DNA from: Paracoccus sp. (in: a-proteobacteria)
GTDB taxonomy: Bacteria > Pseudomonadota > Alphaproteobacteria > Rhodobacterales > Rhodobacteraceae
Length of the DNA: 64,000 bases
Assembly: GCF_030538655.1 (NCBI RefSeq)
Contig: NZ_JAUNTO010000003.1
Span: 62,001 to 126,000, forward strand
Direction: 5' to 3'
Under the pieces are notes generated by a model that worked only from the letters and a program-made list of their open reading frames with translations, was not told the DNA's origin and did no database searches. Positions 24,500 through 33,294 of this stretch are shown here, one piece after another. The translations under genes were made by a program, and so were the position numbers. The first letter of the stretch is position 1. Every line of letters begins with the position of its first letter.

Positions 24500-25276
24500 T
24501 CAGACGAAGGGATCGGTCGCGTAATCCACCCCGCTGAGATACAGCCCCTGCGGCGGGCAGACCAGCCCGCAGGCCGCGCGGTCGCGCGCTGCCAGTGCCT
24601 CGGCCACGCGATCCGGCGACCATGCCCCTGCCCCGACACGTTCCAGCGTGCCGACGATTGAGCGCACCTGATTGTGCAAAAACGACCGCGCCCACAGATC
24701 GAAACGGTATTCGGTGCCATGCGGCACGACATGTTCGGTAATGGTGATCCCGTCCAGCGTTTTGACCGGGCTGGCCGCTTGGCACATGGTTGACCGGAAG
24801 GTGGTGAAATCGTGCTGCCCGATCAGATGCGCCGCCCCCGCCCGCATCGCATCGGCGTCCAGCGCATGGCCGATCTGCCAGACCCGGCCCCGGTCATGCG
24901 TCGCCGGTGCCCGCCGCGCCAGCAGGCGAAAGCGGTAACGCCGCCCCAATGCCGAAAACCGGGCGTGGAAATCATCGGGCACCCGCGCCGCCGCCAGCAC
25001 CGCGACCGGGGCAGGTTTCAGATGCCAGTTCAGCGCCTCGGCCAGCCGGAAGGTATCCCAGTCGCGCAGCAAATCGGCGGTCGCCACCTGCCCGGTGGCA
25101 TGAACGCCCGCATCGGTGCGCCCCGCCGCCGCGATCCGCGCGCCATCGCGAAAGCCCGTATCCAGCGCCGCCAGCGCCGTTTCCACCGCCCCCTGAACCG
25201 TATCGCGGTCAGCCTGCGCCTGCCAGCCGGCGAACGGGCCGCCGTCATATTCGATTTTCAACGCAAAGCGAGGCAC
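24500..25276 (-). CDS. truA: tRNA pseudouridine(38-40) synthase
   Basis: This 258-aa enzyme isomerises U38-U40 in the tRNA anticodon arm. The catalytic Asp is D55 in [12 protein letters not shown]. The N-terminal strand [16 protein letters not shown] and C-terminal [14 protein letters not shown] are typical of TruA. It starts at GTG 25276, one base after the xpaC stop (TGACGTG). A longer in-frame extension upstream would run into xpaC and is not needed. Confidence 0.95.
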   Translation of the reverse strand: MPRFALKIEYDGGPFAGWQAQADRDTVQGAVETALAALDTGFRDGARIAAAGRTDAGVHATGQVATADLLRDWDTFRLAEALNWHLKPAPVAVLAAARVPDDFHARFSALGRRYRFRLLARRAPATHDRGRVWQIGHALDADAMRAGAAHLIGQHDFTTFRSTMCQAASPVKTLDGITITEHVVPHGTEYRFDLWARSFLHNQVRSIVGTLERVGAGAWSPDRVAEALAARDRAACGLVCPPQGLYLSGVDYATDPFV

Positions 25277-25277
25277 G

Positions 25278-26249
25278 TCAGCGCCGAACCTTGTCTTTGT
25301 CCAGATCACGCAGCCATTCGGCAAAGCCCGGATCGTCGCGGCTTTCCAGCGATTTCATCTCGGGGCGGACACCCTCGCGCGCCAGACGATCACGCAGAAC
25401 CGAGATTTCGATGTCCATATCCGTGCGCCCGCCCTCTAGCAGCGAGCGGGTGCGGGCGGCAAAATTGGTTTCCAGATCGTTCAGCAAAGCCTCCCAGTCG
25501 GCCAGCACGCGCGGGTCGCGGGTCTGCGCATAAAGGTCGGCGAATTTCACCGTCGCATCACGCGCGCCCAGCAGATACACCCCCAGATAGCGGCGCACAG
25601 CGGTCAGATGGCCGGGGTTCTGTTCGACCTGATCGAACAGGCTGTGGGCCGTCGCCTCGAACATGTTGACCCGCGCCTCCAGCCGACGCTCGCCGGTGCG
25701 CAGGATGGCGTCCTTCATGCTGTCCAGATAGCCCTGCCCCTCGGCGACGATGCGGGCCACGCGGTCTTGCTGAAAGGTATCAACGCCCTCCATCCCCTTG
25801 TCGCGCATCGGGTCCATGCCAAAGGCCAGCATATGCAGCGCCGCCCCGGCCACGCCGATGATGCCCGCCCCGGCCAGCGCATCGGGTGCCCATGCCCCCA
25901 CACCCAGCCCCAGCCCAGTCAGCACCGCACCGAACAGCTTGCGCGGAATCGCCGGGCGGCGGGCGGTGCGGCGGGCGTCATAGGCGGCCTCGGCCTGCAA
26001 GCCTTCGCGCGTCATCCACATACCAGAAGCCAGCCCGGCAAAGCCCAGCAAATTCGCGGCCATGCCGGTCGGGTCTTGCCAAAAGGCCCCCATCAGCAGG
26101 GGTATCCCGGCGATGGTGATCCATTTCGTGCGCGATTCCAGCCGGTGCCGCGCCCGCGCCGGGGCCGCAGGGGCCGGACGCTGATCGCCGCCGCGATGAT
26201 CGCGAGTATTGCCATCGGGGGAAAACTGTCCGCCGTAACGCTGTGCCAT
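25278..26249 (-). CDS. xpaC: XpaC-type 5-bromo-4-chloroindolyl phosphate hydrolysis protein
   Basis: This 323-aa protein has two short hydrophobic stretches ([19 protein letters not shown] and [13 protein letters not shown]). These are followed by a long helical domain rich in charged residues ([20 protein letters not shown] onward). It matches the XpaC family, whose name reflects an old phenotype and whose biochemical role is unknown. XpaC is often found with TelA-type proteins, but none is adjacent here. ATG 26249 was chosen because AAGGGGG precedes it. A tiny membrane ORF ends 14 bp upstream on the same strand. Confidence 0.75.
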   Translation of the reverse strand: MAQRYGGQFSPDGNTRDHRGGDQRPAPAAPARARHRLESRTKWITIAGIPLLMGAFWQDPTGMAANLLGFAGLASGMWMTREGLQAEAAYDARRTARRPAIPRKLFGAVLTGLGLGVGAWAPDALAGAGIIGVAGAALHMLAFGMDPMRDKGMEGVDTFQQDRVARIVAEGQGYLDSMKDAILRTGERRLEARVNMFEATAHSLFDQVEQNPGHLTAVRRYLGVYLLGARDATVKFADLYAQTRDPRVLADWEALLNDLETNFAARTRSLLEGGRTDMDIEISVLRDRLAREGVRPEMKSLESRDDPGFAEWLRDLDKDKVRR

Positions 26250-26263
26250 GATCCGCCCCCTTA

Positions 26264-26347
26264 TCAGCCCGCGCCACCCAGCGACGCATACAGCGTCAGC
26301 CCGATCAGCAGGTAAAACGACAATCGTTGCATGGCGTTCCGGGACAT
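26264..26347 (-). CDS. Putative 27-aa single-helix membrane peptide upstream of xpaC
   Basis: A short leftward ORF starts at ATG 26347, preceded by AAAGGAACAGG, and ends TGA at 26264. It encodes MSRNAMQRLSF followed by YLLIGLTLYASLGGAG, one hydrophobic segment long enough to reach the membrane. Third positions are mostly G or C, like real genes here. It ends 14 bp before xpaC, so it would be cotranscribed. A weak promoter (TTGCGG, 16 bp, TATGTT) lies at 26413-26386 on the same strand. No family is recognised. Confidence 0.45.
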   Translation of the reverse strand: MSRNAMQRLSFYLLIGLTLYASLGGAG

Positions 26348-26496
26348 CCTGTTCCTTTCCATGGCCACAAGGCCGGTCCGCATCAAACATAGGGGCAGAT
26401 GCCGCCGCCGCAATGGCCTTGCCACCGAAAGCGGCACGTCACGGTGATGTCGCGGTCAACGGTTCCTGTCGCGCGGAAATTTGGAAAGGTTTCCCG

Positions 26497-26607
26497 ATGC
26501 CGCGCTATACGCTTTGGGTTGTCTTGGTTGCGATGACCCTTGCCGCACAGAACCGCGCCGCCGGGCCAGCCACCGTATCGCTTGGGCAAATGGTCCGGCA
26601 CAGGTGA
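26497..26607 (+). CDS. Possible 36-aa signal-peptide-like ORF
   Basis: ATG 26497 follows GGAAAGG at suitable spacing and encodes MPRYTLWVVLVAMTLAAQN, a signal-like hydrophobic start, then 17 polar residues. It lies in a low-GC stretch next to tRNA-Gly. It could be a small secreted peptide or a chance frame. No homologue is recognised. Confidence 0.2.
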   Translation: MPRYTLWVVLVAMTLAAQNRAAGPATVSLGQMVRHR

Positions 26608-26931
26608 TGTGGTTCTGGCCTTGAAAACCGTTCTTCCCGCGCGATGCGCAAGGCCGTTGGCTGCCTGTTGGCGCAAGAAAGCCGCTCATAATATCAGATT
26701 ATGGCAGCGCATGGGCACGCCCAAGCCAAGGCGTCCGAAGACTGCATCAAAGGTGTTGAACATCGGCGACTCGACCGCGCAGGATGAAAGACCGCCATCC
26801 ATTTATGCAGGACAGGCCCATATCGCACGTTCCCTAATGTTGACGGATTCGTGCGCCTTGGCAAATGTGGAAACCGCTAAAAATGCAGAAATCACCAGCA
26901 AAACAAGGCGAGGGGGGCCGATCTTGTGATT
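26608..26931. other. Lower-GC region adjoining the 3' end of tRNA-Gly, no gene seen
   Basis: These 324 bp have visibly more A and T than the rest of the window, with runs such as TCATAATATCAGATTATGG and CGCTAAAAATGCAGAAATCA. No reading frame has the usual third-position bias. The segment abuts the 3' end of a tRNA gene, a common integration point, but I found no integrase and no second copy of the tRNA end here. Confidence 0.4.
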
Positions 26932-27005
26932 TGGAGCGGGTGATGGGAATCGAACCCACGTCTTCAGCTTGGAAGGCTGCGGCTCTACCATTGAGCTACA
27001 CCCGC
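26932..27005 (-). tRNA. tRNA-Gly (anticodon UCC)
   Basis: The 74-nt cloverleaf has acceptor stem GCGGGTG paired with CACCCGC, D-loop AGCTCAATGGTAGAGC, an anticodon arm with CTTCCAA (anticodon TCC), and T-arm GGGTTCGATTCCC. The CCA end is encoded (discriminator T then CCA). It reads GGA and probably GGG glycine codons. Confidence 0.97.
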
Positions 27006-27015
27006 GTTGCATCCC

Positions 27016-27645
27016 CTATACGGGCGCAGCGGGCGGGGTGCAAGCGATCCCGCGTTGTTGCAGCGCATGGATCAGCGCGGGCGCGCTGGTGAACTGCACG
27101 GCGTCCAGCGTCAGGGCGCGGGCGGCGGCGACATTGGCGGCGTTGTCGTCGATGAACAGGCAGTCGGGCGCGGCCAGCCCGCGACGATCCAGCAGCAGGC
27201 GCCAGATCGCCGGATCGGGCTTGGCCATGCCTTCAATACCCGAAACGATGATGTCCTCGAACAGCGTGGTCAGCCGGGGATACAGTCGCAACGCGGCGGG
27301 CCATGTGTCCTGCGCCCAATTGGTGATGGCGAACATGCGGTGGCCGCGCGCCTTCAGATCATTGGCGATGTTCCACGTGCCGGGAACCGGATCTGCGATG
27401 GTGGCCGGAAAGCGGTCCAGATAATCCTGCAACGGCACGGCATCCTCACCCAATGCCGCACGCGCCACGGCCAGCCCCGCCTCAAAACTGCGCCCGGCGT
27501 CCTGAGCATAGTTCCACGTGTCGAAATCCACCCGCGCCATCCAGTCGCGCACCGCAGGGCGGTCGGGGAAATGATGCAGGAACGCCAGTTCAGGGTCCCA
27601 GTCGATCAGCACCTTGCCCAGATCAAAGATAATATGCGGAGTCAT
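27016..27645 (-). CDS. HAD-superfamily phosphatase, YihX-like
   Basis: This 209-aa cytosolic HAD hydrolase has motif I FDLGKVLIDWD with the nucleophilic Asp (the second Asp is replaced by Gly, as in the YihX branch). Motif II is in AITNWAQ, motif III is the Lys in GMAKPDPAIW, and motif IV is CLFIDDNAANV. YihX-like enzymes act on sugar phosphates such as glucose-1-phosphate, but the substrate here is not known. It overlaps the tadA stop by 4 bp (ATGA). Confidence 0.85.
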   Translation of the reverse strand: MTPHIIFDLGKVLIDWDPELAFLHHFPDRPAVRDWMARVDFDTWNYAQDAGRSFEAGLAVARAALGEDAVPLQDYLDRFPATIADPVPGTWNIANDLKARGHRMFAITNWAQDTWPAALRLYPRLTTLFEDIIVSGIEGMAKPDPAIWRLLLDRRGLAAPDCLFIDDNAANVAAARALTLDAVQFTSAPALIHALQQRGIACTPPAAPV

Positions 27646-28103
27646 CGTCTTTCCTTGAAAAAGCGTTGCAGCAGGTCGCGGGCCTCATCGGCACGGATGC
27701 CGTCATAGACCTGCGGGCGATGGTGGCATTGCGGGTGGTCGAACACCCGCGCGCCATGCCGCACCCCGCCGGATCGAGGGTCGTCGGCACCGTAATACAG
27801 CACCTCGATCCGGGCGGCGGAAATGGCGGCGGCGCACATGGCGCAGGGTTCCAGCGTGACCCACAACCGATAGCGGGGCAGCCGCTGCGACCGGACAGCG
27901 GCGCAGGCGGCGCGGATGGCCACGATTTCAGCATGGGCGGTCGGGTCGTGATCGGCAAGGGTGCGGTTGCCCGCCACCGCCACCACGCGGCCCGCCGGAT
28001 CGGCCAGCACCGCGCCCACCGGCACTTCGCCCCGCGCCGCGGCCTGCTGCGCCTGATCCAGCGCAAGATCCATATGCGAGGTAAAGCCCGGCCCCTGCAT
28101 CAT
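27642..28103 (-). CDS. tadA: tRNA-specific adenosine deaminase
   Basis: This 153-aa enzyme converts A34 to inosine in tRNA-Arg(ACG). The zinc site is complete: THAEI-type motif with His57 and catalytic Glu59 ([11 protein letters not shown]), and PCAMC with Cys87 and Cys90. It starts at ATG 28103, overlapping the meaB-type stop (ATGA). ATG 28100 and ATG 28073 (MDLALDQ) are alternative starts. Confidence 0.95.
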   Translation of the reverse strand: MMQGPGFTSHMDLALDQAQQAAARGEVPVGAVLADPAGRVVAVAGNRTLADHDPTAHAEIVAIRAACAAVRSQRLPRYRLWVTLEPCAMCAAAISAARIEVLYYGADDPRSGGVRHGARVFDHPQCHHRPQVYDGIRADEARDLLQRFFKERR

Positions 28104-29077
28104 GCGCCGCCACCATCACGCAGCTGCGCCAGCATCTGCGCCGCAGCCGTCACCGGCGGCAGATCGCCGGTGGCAACGGCATCGCCCAGCCGGGTCAGTT
28201 CTGCCCGCGCCGCAGGCGTATCCAGCTGCGCCAGCAGACCGGCGCGCAGTTCCGCCAGAAACCAGCCGCGCGCCTGTTCGGCCCGGCGGCGGTCGAACCA
28301 GCCCTGATCGCGCCGCCAATCGGTCAGTTCCTGCATCGCCTGCCACGCCGCATCCAACCCCTCGCCAGTGGCGGCAGAGACCGGCATCGCACGGGGAAAG
28401 CCTTCGGGGTCGCCGGGGCGGCGGCGCATCAGCCGCAGCGCGCCGGTGTAATCTGCCACCGTGCGCCGCGCCGTGGTCAGCAATTCGCCATCAGCCTTGT
28501 TCACCAGAATCATATCGGCGATTTCCATGATACCGCGCTTGACGCCCTGCAATTCATCGCCACCCGCCGGGGCCAGCAGCAGCACGAACAGATCGGTCAT
28601 CTCTGCCACCAGCGTTTCCGACTGTCCGACACCGACCGTTTCCACCAGCACCGCGTCAAAGCCCGCCGCCTCGCACAGACGAATGGTTTCGCGGGTGCGC
28701 CGGGCAACGCCCCCCAGTTCCGCCCGGCTGGGCGAGGGGCGGATAAAGGCATTGGGGTCGCGCGACAGGGTTTCCATCCGCGTCTTGTCCCCCAGGATCG
28801 AGCCGCCCGACCGCGCCGATGACGGGTCAACCGCCAGCACCGCCACGCGCATCCCCTGCCCGGTCAGCCGGATGCCAAAGGCTTCGATAAAAGTCGATTT
28901 CCCCACCCCTGGCGTGCCAGACAGCCCGATGCGCAAGGCCGCCGGCTGTGGCGGCAAGGCGGCGATCAGCGCCTCGGCCCGCTGGCGGTGGTCGGGGCGG
29001 GTCGATTCGATCAGCGTGATGGCCCGCGACAAGGCGCGGCGCTGACCGTCCAGCAGCGGTTGCAAAAGATCGTCCAT
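28100..29077 (-). CDS. meaB: MeaB/ArgK-type G3E GTPase (methylmalonyl-CoA mutase chaperone)
   Basis: This 325-aa GTPase protects or reloads the B12-dependent methylmalonyl-CoA mutase. It has Walker [13 protein letters not shown], the family segment [34 protein letters not shown] with the base-binding switch, and guanine motif VNKAD. No mutase gene is in the window. ATG 29077 was chosen because AGGGGGGCG precedes it. The longer upstream frame has no such site. Confidence 0.93.
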   Translation of the reverse strand: MDDLLQPLLDGQRRALSRAITLIESTRPDHRQRAEALIAALPPQPAALRIGLSGTPGVGKSTFIEAFGIRLTGQGMRVAVLAVDPSSARSGGSILGDKTRMETLSRDPNAFIRPSPSRAELGGVARRTRETIRLCEAAGFDAVLVETVGVGQSETLVAEMTDLFVLLLAPAGGDELQGVKRGIMEIADMILVNKADGELLTTARRTVADYTGALRLMRRRPGDPEGFPRAMPVSAATGEGLDAAWQAMQELTDWRRDQGWFDRRRAEQARGWFLAELRAGLLAQLDTPAARAELTRLGDAVATGDLPPVTAAAQMLAQLRDGGGA

Positions 29078-29183
29078 CGTCGCCCCCCTGTTGCTGTCCC
29101 CGGCATAGGCGGGCGCTGCACGGATGTGAAGCCCGCGCAGCCGCTTGCCGCTGACAGGCGGCAGCGATATTTTAGCGCGCACG

Positions 29184-29588
29184 ATGCGTCATCTGATGAT
29201 CCTTTTGCTGCTGGGGCTGGTGCCCGTGACTGCGGGCTTTGCGGCCCCGGCAGGTGCCGCCGATTCCGCGCATCGCATCGACTGGACCACCGCGCCTTTG
29301 CGGCTGCTGATGGTCGAACGCCCCGGTTGCCAGTGGTGTGCGGCATGGCGTGCGGAAATCGGGCCGGGCTATGCCGTCAGCCCGCAGGGCCGCGCCGCGC
29401 CCTTGCTGGTGGTGGATATGGACGGCCCCTTTCCCGACGGGCTGGCACTGGACCGGCGGGCCTGGCTGACGCCGACCTTCATCCTGTTGCATCGCGGGCA
29501 GGAACTGGGCCGGATCGAGGGTTATCCCGGCGCGCGGCATTTTTACCCGGCACTGACCGGGCTGTTGAACAAGGCACCTGCCAAATGA
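29184..29588 (+). CDS. Periplasmic thioredoxin-like protein, SoxS type
   Basis: This 134-aa exported protein has a signal peptide ([20 protein letters not shown]) and a short thioredoxin-like domain with [11 protein letters not shown] (Cys49, Cys52), DMDGPFPD, and [21 protein letters not shown]. The pattern matches the SoxS thioredoxins of thiotrophic Paracoccus and Rhodobacter, which keep SoxY reduced. No soxXYZA genes are visible here, so a general periplasmic reductase role is also possible. It is followed 34 bp later by an SqrR/BigR-like regulator gene on the same strand. Confidence 0.75.
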   Translation: MRHLMILLLLGLVPVTAGFAAPAGAADSAHRIDWTTAPLRLLMVERPGCQWCAAWRAEIGPGYAVSPQGRAAPLLVVDMDGPFPDGLALDRRAWLTPTFILLHRGQELGRIEGYPGARHFYPALTGLLNKAPAK

Positions 29589-29622
29589 CCGTTCCCGATC
29601 ACCCGGCCCTTCCCCCGACGAC

Positions 29623-29904
29623 ATGATCGCCCGCGCAACCGAGGCCGCCGCGCTATTGAAGGCTTTGCCCCATGAAGGACGGCTGATGATCCTGTGCCAC
29701 CTGTCAGGCGGCGAACGCGCCGTGGGTGAACTGGAACAGCTGCCGGGTCAACGTCAGGCTGCCGTCAGTCTGCAACTGGCCCGGCTGCGCGCCGATGGGC
29801 TGGCCACGCGCCGCCGCGAAGGTAAGACACGACTGTATTCCATCGCCGCCCCCAAAGCCGCCGAGGTGATCGCCACCGTCTATCGCCTGTTCTGCACCGA
29901 ATAA
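29623..29904 (+). CDS. ArsR-family repressor with SqrR/BigR-type cysteine pair
   Basis: This 93-aa winged-helix repressor begins [19 protein letters not shown] and has recognition helix [17 protein letters not shown], then a beta-wing (RREGKTRLY). Two cysteines are present, Cys25 in the second helix and Cys91 near the end (RLFCTE). They are 66 residues apart, the same spacing as Cys41 and Cys107 of SqrR, a persulfide sensor that forms a tetrasulfide bridge and releases DNA. The protein is therefore likely to sense reactive sulfur and control the adjacent SoxS-like gene. The target operator was not identified. Confidence 0.85.
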   Translation: MIARATEAAALLKALPHEGRLMILCHLSGGERAVGELEQLPGQRQAAVSLQLARLRADGLATRRREGKTRLYSIAAPKAAEVIATVYRLFCTE

Positions 29905-30008
29905 ACCGCCACCCCCGCGACGGCATGGCAATTTCGGCACCGCGCGGGCTTTCGCCAGTGGCGGGCTTGGGTTATGGACGGGGCGAAATCCGACTGACGA
30001 GGCCCGCC

Positions 30009-31301
30009 ATGCACGATATTCGCGCCATCCGCGACAATCCCGACGCTTTTGACGCCGCCCTTGGCCGTCGCGGCCTGTCGCCGGTTTCGCCGCAAATTCT
30101 GGCGCTGGATGCCGAACGCCGCGCCCGCATCGCCGAGGCTGAGGCCGCCCAATCGGACATAAACAAGGCCAGCAAACAGGCCGGTGCCGCCAAGGGCCGC
30201 GGCGACGAGGAGGAATTCAACCGCCTGCGCGCCGAGGTGACGGCCCGCAAGGATGACGTGACCCGGATGCAGGCCGAGGCCGCCGCGCTGGACGCGGAAC
30301 TGCGCGATCTGCTGCTGGCCCTGCCGAACCTGCCGCTGGACAGCGTGCCCGATGGCAAAGACGAAGACGATAACGTGGAAATTCGCCGCTGGGGCACGCC
30401 GCGCGATCTGGATTTCCAGCCGCGCGAACATTTCGACATCCCCGGCGTGAAACCCGGCATGGATTTTGAAACCGCCGCCAAACTGTCGGGCAGCCGCTTT
30501 GTGGTGCTGAAGGGCGCGGTGGCGCGGCTGCACCGGGCCTTGGGGCAGTTCATGGTCGATCTGCATATCGACCGGCACGGGCTGGAAGAAACATGGACCC
30601 CGGTTCTGGTCCTGTCCGACATGATGCTGGGCACCGGGCAGTTGCCGAAATTCGGCGAGGACAGCTATCAGACCCGCGAAGGCTGGTGGCTGGTGCCCAC
30701 CGCCGAAGTGACGTTGACCAACACCGTCAATGGCGATCTGGTCGAACATGCCACCCTGCCCCGCCGCATGGTGGCGCAGACGCAATGCTTCCGCTCCGAG
30801 GCGGGCAGCGCGGGCCGCGACACGACGGGCATGCTGCGCCAGCACCAGTTCGAGAAAGTGGAAATGGTTTCCATTACCGACGCCGAGGCTGGCCTTGCCG
30901 AACACGCCCGCATGACTGATTGCGCGCAGGCGGTGCTAGAGGCGCTGAACCTGCCCTATCGCACCGTCGTTCTGTGCGCGGGCGACATGGGCGCGGGCGC
31001 GCGCATCACCCATGACATCGAAGTCTGGCTGCCCGGCCAGAACCGCTATCGCGAGATTTCCAGCGTCAGCTATTGCGGCGATTATCAGGCACGGCGGATG
31101 AACGCCCGCTATCGCCCCGCTGGCGGCGGTAAGCCTGAATTCGTGCATACGCTGAACGGATCGGGGCTGGCCGTAGGCCGCACCCTGATCGCTGTTCTGG
31201 AAAACGGGCAGCGGGCCGATGGCTCGGTCGATCTGCCCGAGGCGCTGTCGCGCTATCTGGGCGGTGCGCGACAGTTGACGGCGAATGGCACGCTGGTCTG
31301 A
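30009..31301 (+). CDS. serS: Seryl-tRNA synthetase
   Basis: This 430-aa class II synthetase starts at [20 protein letters not shown]. The N-terminal coiled-coil arm (about 35-100) is Ala-, Glu- and Arg-rich. Class II motif 2 is in [29 protein letters not shown], and motif 3 in [17 protein letters not shown]. It charges tRNA-Ser with serine. ATG 30009 was chosen for its conserved start and ACGAGG upstream. A 28-residue upstream extension is not family-like. Confidence 0.97.
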   Translation: MHDIRAIRDNPDAFDAALGRRGLSPVSPQILALDAERRARIAEAEAAQSDINKASKQAGAAKGRGDEEEFNRLRAEVTARKDDVTRMQAEAAALDAELRDLLLALPNLPLDSVPDGKDEDDNVEIRRWGTPRDLDFQPREHFDIPGVKPGMDFETAAKLSGSRFVVLKGAVARLHRALGQFMVDLHIDRHGLEETWTPVLVLSDMMLGTGQLPKFGEDSYQTREGWWLVPTAEVTLTNTVNGDLVEHATLPRRMVAQTQCFRSEAGSAGRDTTGMLRQHQFEKVEMVSITDAEAGLAEHARMTDCAQAVLEALNLPYRTVVLCAGDMGAGARITHDIEVWLPGQNRYREISSVSYCGDYQARRMNARYRPAGGGKPEFVHTLNGSGLAVGRTLIAVLENGQRADGSVDLPEALSRYLGGARQLTANGTLV

Positions 31302-31375
31302 TCGACCTGCGAAACCGCCACCAACCCGCTGCAAGGATGTGTGAAACCGTTTGACGGCTTGATGCGTTGGCCTGC

Positions 31376-32254
31376 ATGAACCGTGCAAGCATCATATTCA
31401 CTGTTCTGGCGGTCGGTTTGTTCGTCATCGGCGGACTTGTTTTTGCTGCTACTTACCCGCCCGAGGTTGCATTTACCGGGCGGGCGAGCAGTGCTGTGGC
31501 CTATCAATCCGCCAATGCGCTGGTGTTGAACTATTGGGCCGTCGCACCGGGCGGCGATCATGTGAATCTGGCGCTGAAAATGTTCAGCCCCGGCCCGCCC
31601 GCGCTGTGGCTGTTGCTGATTATGATCTGGGCCGGTCTGGCCCTTCATGCCCTGCGAATGGCCCATGACCGCTGGTGGTATGAGCGTTATGCAAAAGGCC
31701 GACAGGCCAAACCGCTGGCACGCGGTTTTGCCGGTCCGCCAACCCCGCCGCAGATCGCGGCCCAGCACCACAACGACCATACGCCCACGGAACTGGCCCC
31801 GCTGGCCGGTGCGCTGATCGCGGGGGCAATCTGGCCCTGGATCGGACCAGACCGGCCCTGGATCGGCGTCGGGCTGGCAGTGGTGATGCTGATCTCGGCG
31901 CTTGGTGCAGTGGTGCGGGGGCAGCGGATCGGGTCAGAAGTGCGCCAAAGCCGCGCGGTCGGGTTGTTCGCGGGCTGGGTTACGGTGCTGGCCTATGCGG
32001 CGATCGCATGGTTCGTCAGCAGCCAGATGGCCGTCAGTGCAGAAATGGCCGGTCTGATGGCGATGCTGCTTTGCGCCGGAACGGGTGCGACGGTGCAGGT
32101 CATGATCGGAGATTCGTCATTTTATTCCGTCGGCGTGATCTGGGCACTGATCGGGATTGCCGTGGCCACCATGACCGGCGCCCCGACTGTGGCCATCGGC
32201 GCGGTGCTGGGCGTCGCATCGCAAACCGCCGTTCTGGTCCGCGCGATCACCTGA
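31376..32254 (+). CDS. Multi-pass membrane protein of unknown function
   Basis: This 292-aa protein has hydrophobic segments near residues 8-24, 72-90, and a string of about five between 140 and 290. A soluble loop of about 40 residues is rich in Arg, His and Pro (HHNDHTPTELAPL). I do not recognise the family. It ends with an 8-bp overlap of the convergent FUSC gene. The start at ATG 31376 is not backed by a clear ribosome site. Confidence 0.65.
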   Translation: MNRASIIFTVLAVGLFVIGGLVFAATYPPEVAFTGRASSAVAYQSANALVLNYWAVAPGGDHVNLALKMFSPGPPALWLLLIMIWAGLALHALRMAHDRWWYERYAKGRQAKPLARGFAGPPTPPQIAAQHHNDHTPTELAPLAGALIAGAIWPWIGPDRPWIGVGLAVVMLISALGAVVRGQRIGSEVRQSRAVGLFAGWVTVLAYAAIAWFVSSQMAVSAEMAGLMAMLLCAGTGATVQVMIGDSSFYSVGVIWALIGIAVATMTGAPTVAIGAVLGVASQTAVLVRAIT

Positions 32255-33284
32255 CCTTGCCGTCCAGCCGATCCGGTGCAGGATCGGTCGGCAGCGCCCG
32301 GTCCCGCAGCGCCCATGCGCAAAGCAGCGCCAGTCCGCCCCCCATCAGCGTCGCGATGATCCGTTGTTCAGCATTGGCCAGTGGTGCGCCTTGGGCAAGG
32401 TCGATCATCGTTACCACTGTCATCGTGACCGCCGCCGTGAACACCGCGTAATGCGCCTTTTGCAGCGCAAATGACAGAAAGGCGGCCACCGTCAGCGCAG
32501 CCAGCATCGCCGCCACCTGCTGCCCGGTCGCCAGCGCAAATCCTGTGGCCAAGGCCGAACCGCCGACCGTGCCGATCAGCCGCGCGATGCCTCGGGTCCG
32601 GGTTTCGGTCAGGCCGGGCTTCAGCACCATCAGCGCGGCCATCGGCGCCCAGTAATCGTGATGTAACCCTAACGAGCGGGCAATCCACATCGCCCCTGTC
32701 ACCGCCAGCGCCGCACGCAGCACATGCCGCAGCAGCGACCCGCGGGTAGGCGGCTCTTTCGGCGCAGCGGCAGGCAACGGGGCGGCCCACAAAGGCAGCA
32801 GCCATCCCAGCAGCAATACGCAGGCAATCTGCGCCGCGCCCCCCGCAAGGACCAGCGCGCCACGTTCTGCCGCGCCGGGAATGGCCTGCGGGTAATAGCT
32901 GGCGATCACAAAGGCGATGACCACTTGCAGCGCAATCCACCAGCGATCTTCGTTCAGCAGCGCCAGCGCCCCGCACGCCCCTGCCAGAACGGCGATTATC
33001 GCCAGCATCAACGCAAAGGACTGCCCCGCCAGACTGCCCAGAAAGGCCGCCGCCGCGATCGACACCGCCGCCAGCACAATCACCAGCCATCGTCCGCCGC
33101 TGACCGAGCGCCCGGCACCAAAGCCAACCGAATAAGCCGCGCCCGCCATTACCAGCCCCTTGACCGCATCGTCCCAGATGACGCCGAAGGTCATCAGCAA
33201 GGGCACGGCAGGCAGGCAGATCGCGGCCAGTCGCCAGAAGGCCGGGGAAAGAACGCTGCGCAGGCGGGTGTCTATCCGGCTCAT
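32247..33284 (-). CDS. FUSC-family inner-membrane protein
   Basis: This 345-aa protein has two blocks of hydrophobic helices, about 20-165 and 195-325. In the second half, GLHHDYWAPMAALMVLKPGLTETRTRGIARLIGTVGG matches the FUSC signature (YWAxLTVxxVL-like followed by TxxRGxxRxxGTxxG). FUSC proteins are linked to efflux of aromatic acids and similar compounds. It lies 10 bp downstream of der on the same strand and may be read through from it. Confidence 0.78.
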   Translation of the reverse strand: MSRIDTRLRSVLSPAFWRLAAICLPAVPLLMTFGVIWDDAVKGLVMAGAAYSVGFGAGRSVSGGRWLVIVLAAVSIAAAAFLGSLAGQSFALMLAIIAVLAGACGALALLNEDRWWIALQVVIAFVIASYYPQAIPGAAERGALVLAGGAAQIACVLLLGWLLPLWAAPLPAAAPKEPPTRGSLLRHVLRAALAVTGAMWIARSLGLHHDYWAPMAALMVLKPGLTETRTRGIARLIGTVGGSALATGFALATGQQVAAMLAALTVAAFLSFALQKAHYAVFTAAVTMTVVTMIDLAQGAPLANAEQRIIATLMGGGLALLCAWALRDRALPTDPAPDRLDGKVR

Positions 33285-33294
33285 CCCGGACCTG

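Noticed and set aside
26608..26931. tmRNA or another structured RNA beside tRNA-Gly
   Set aside because: No alanine-tRNA-like ends and no tag-peptide reading frame could be found. The segment shows no strong long hairpin.
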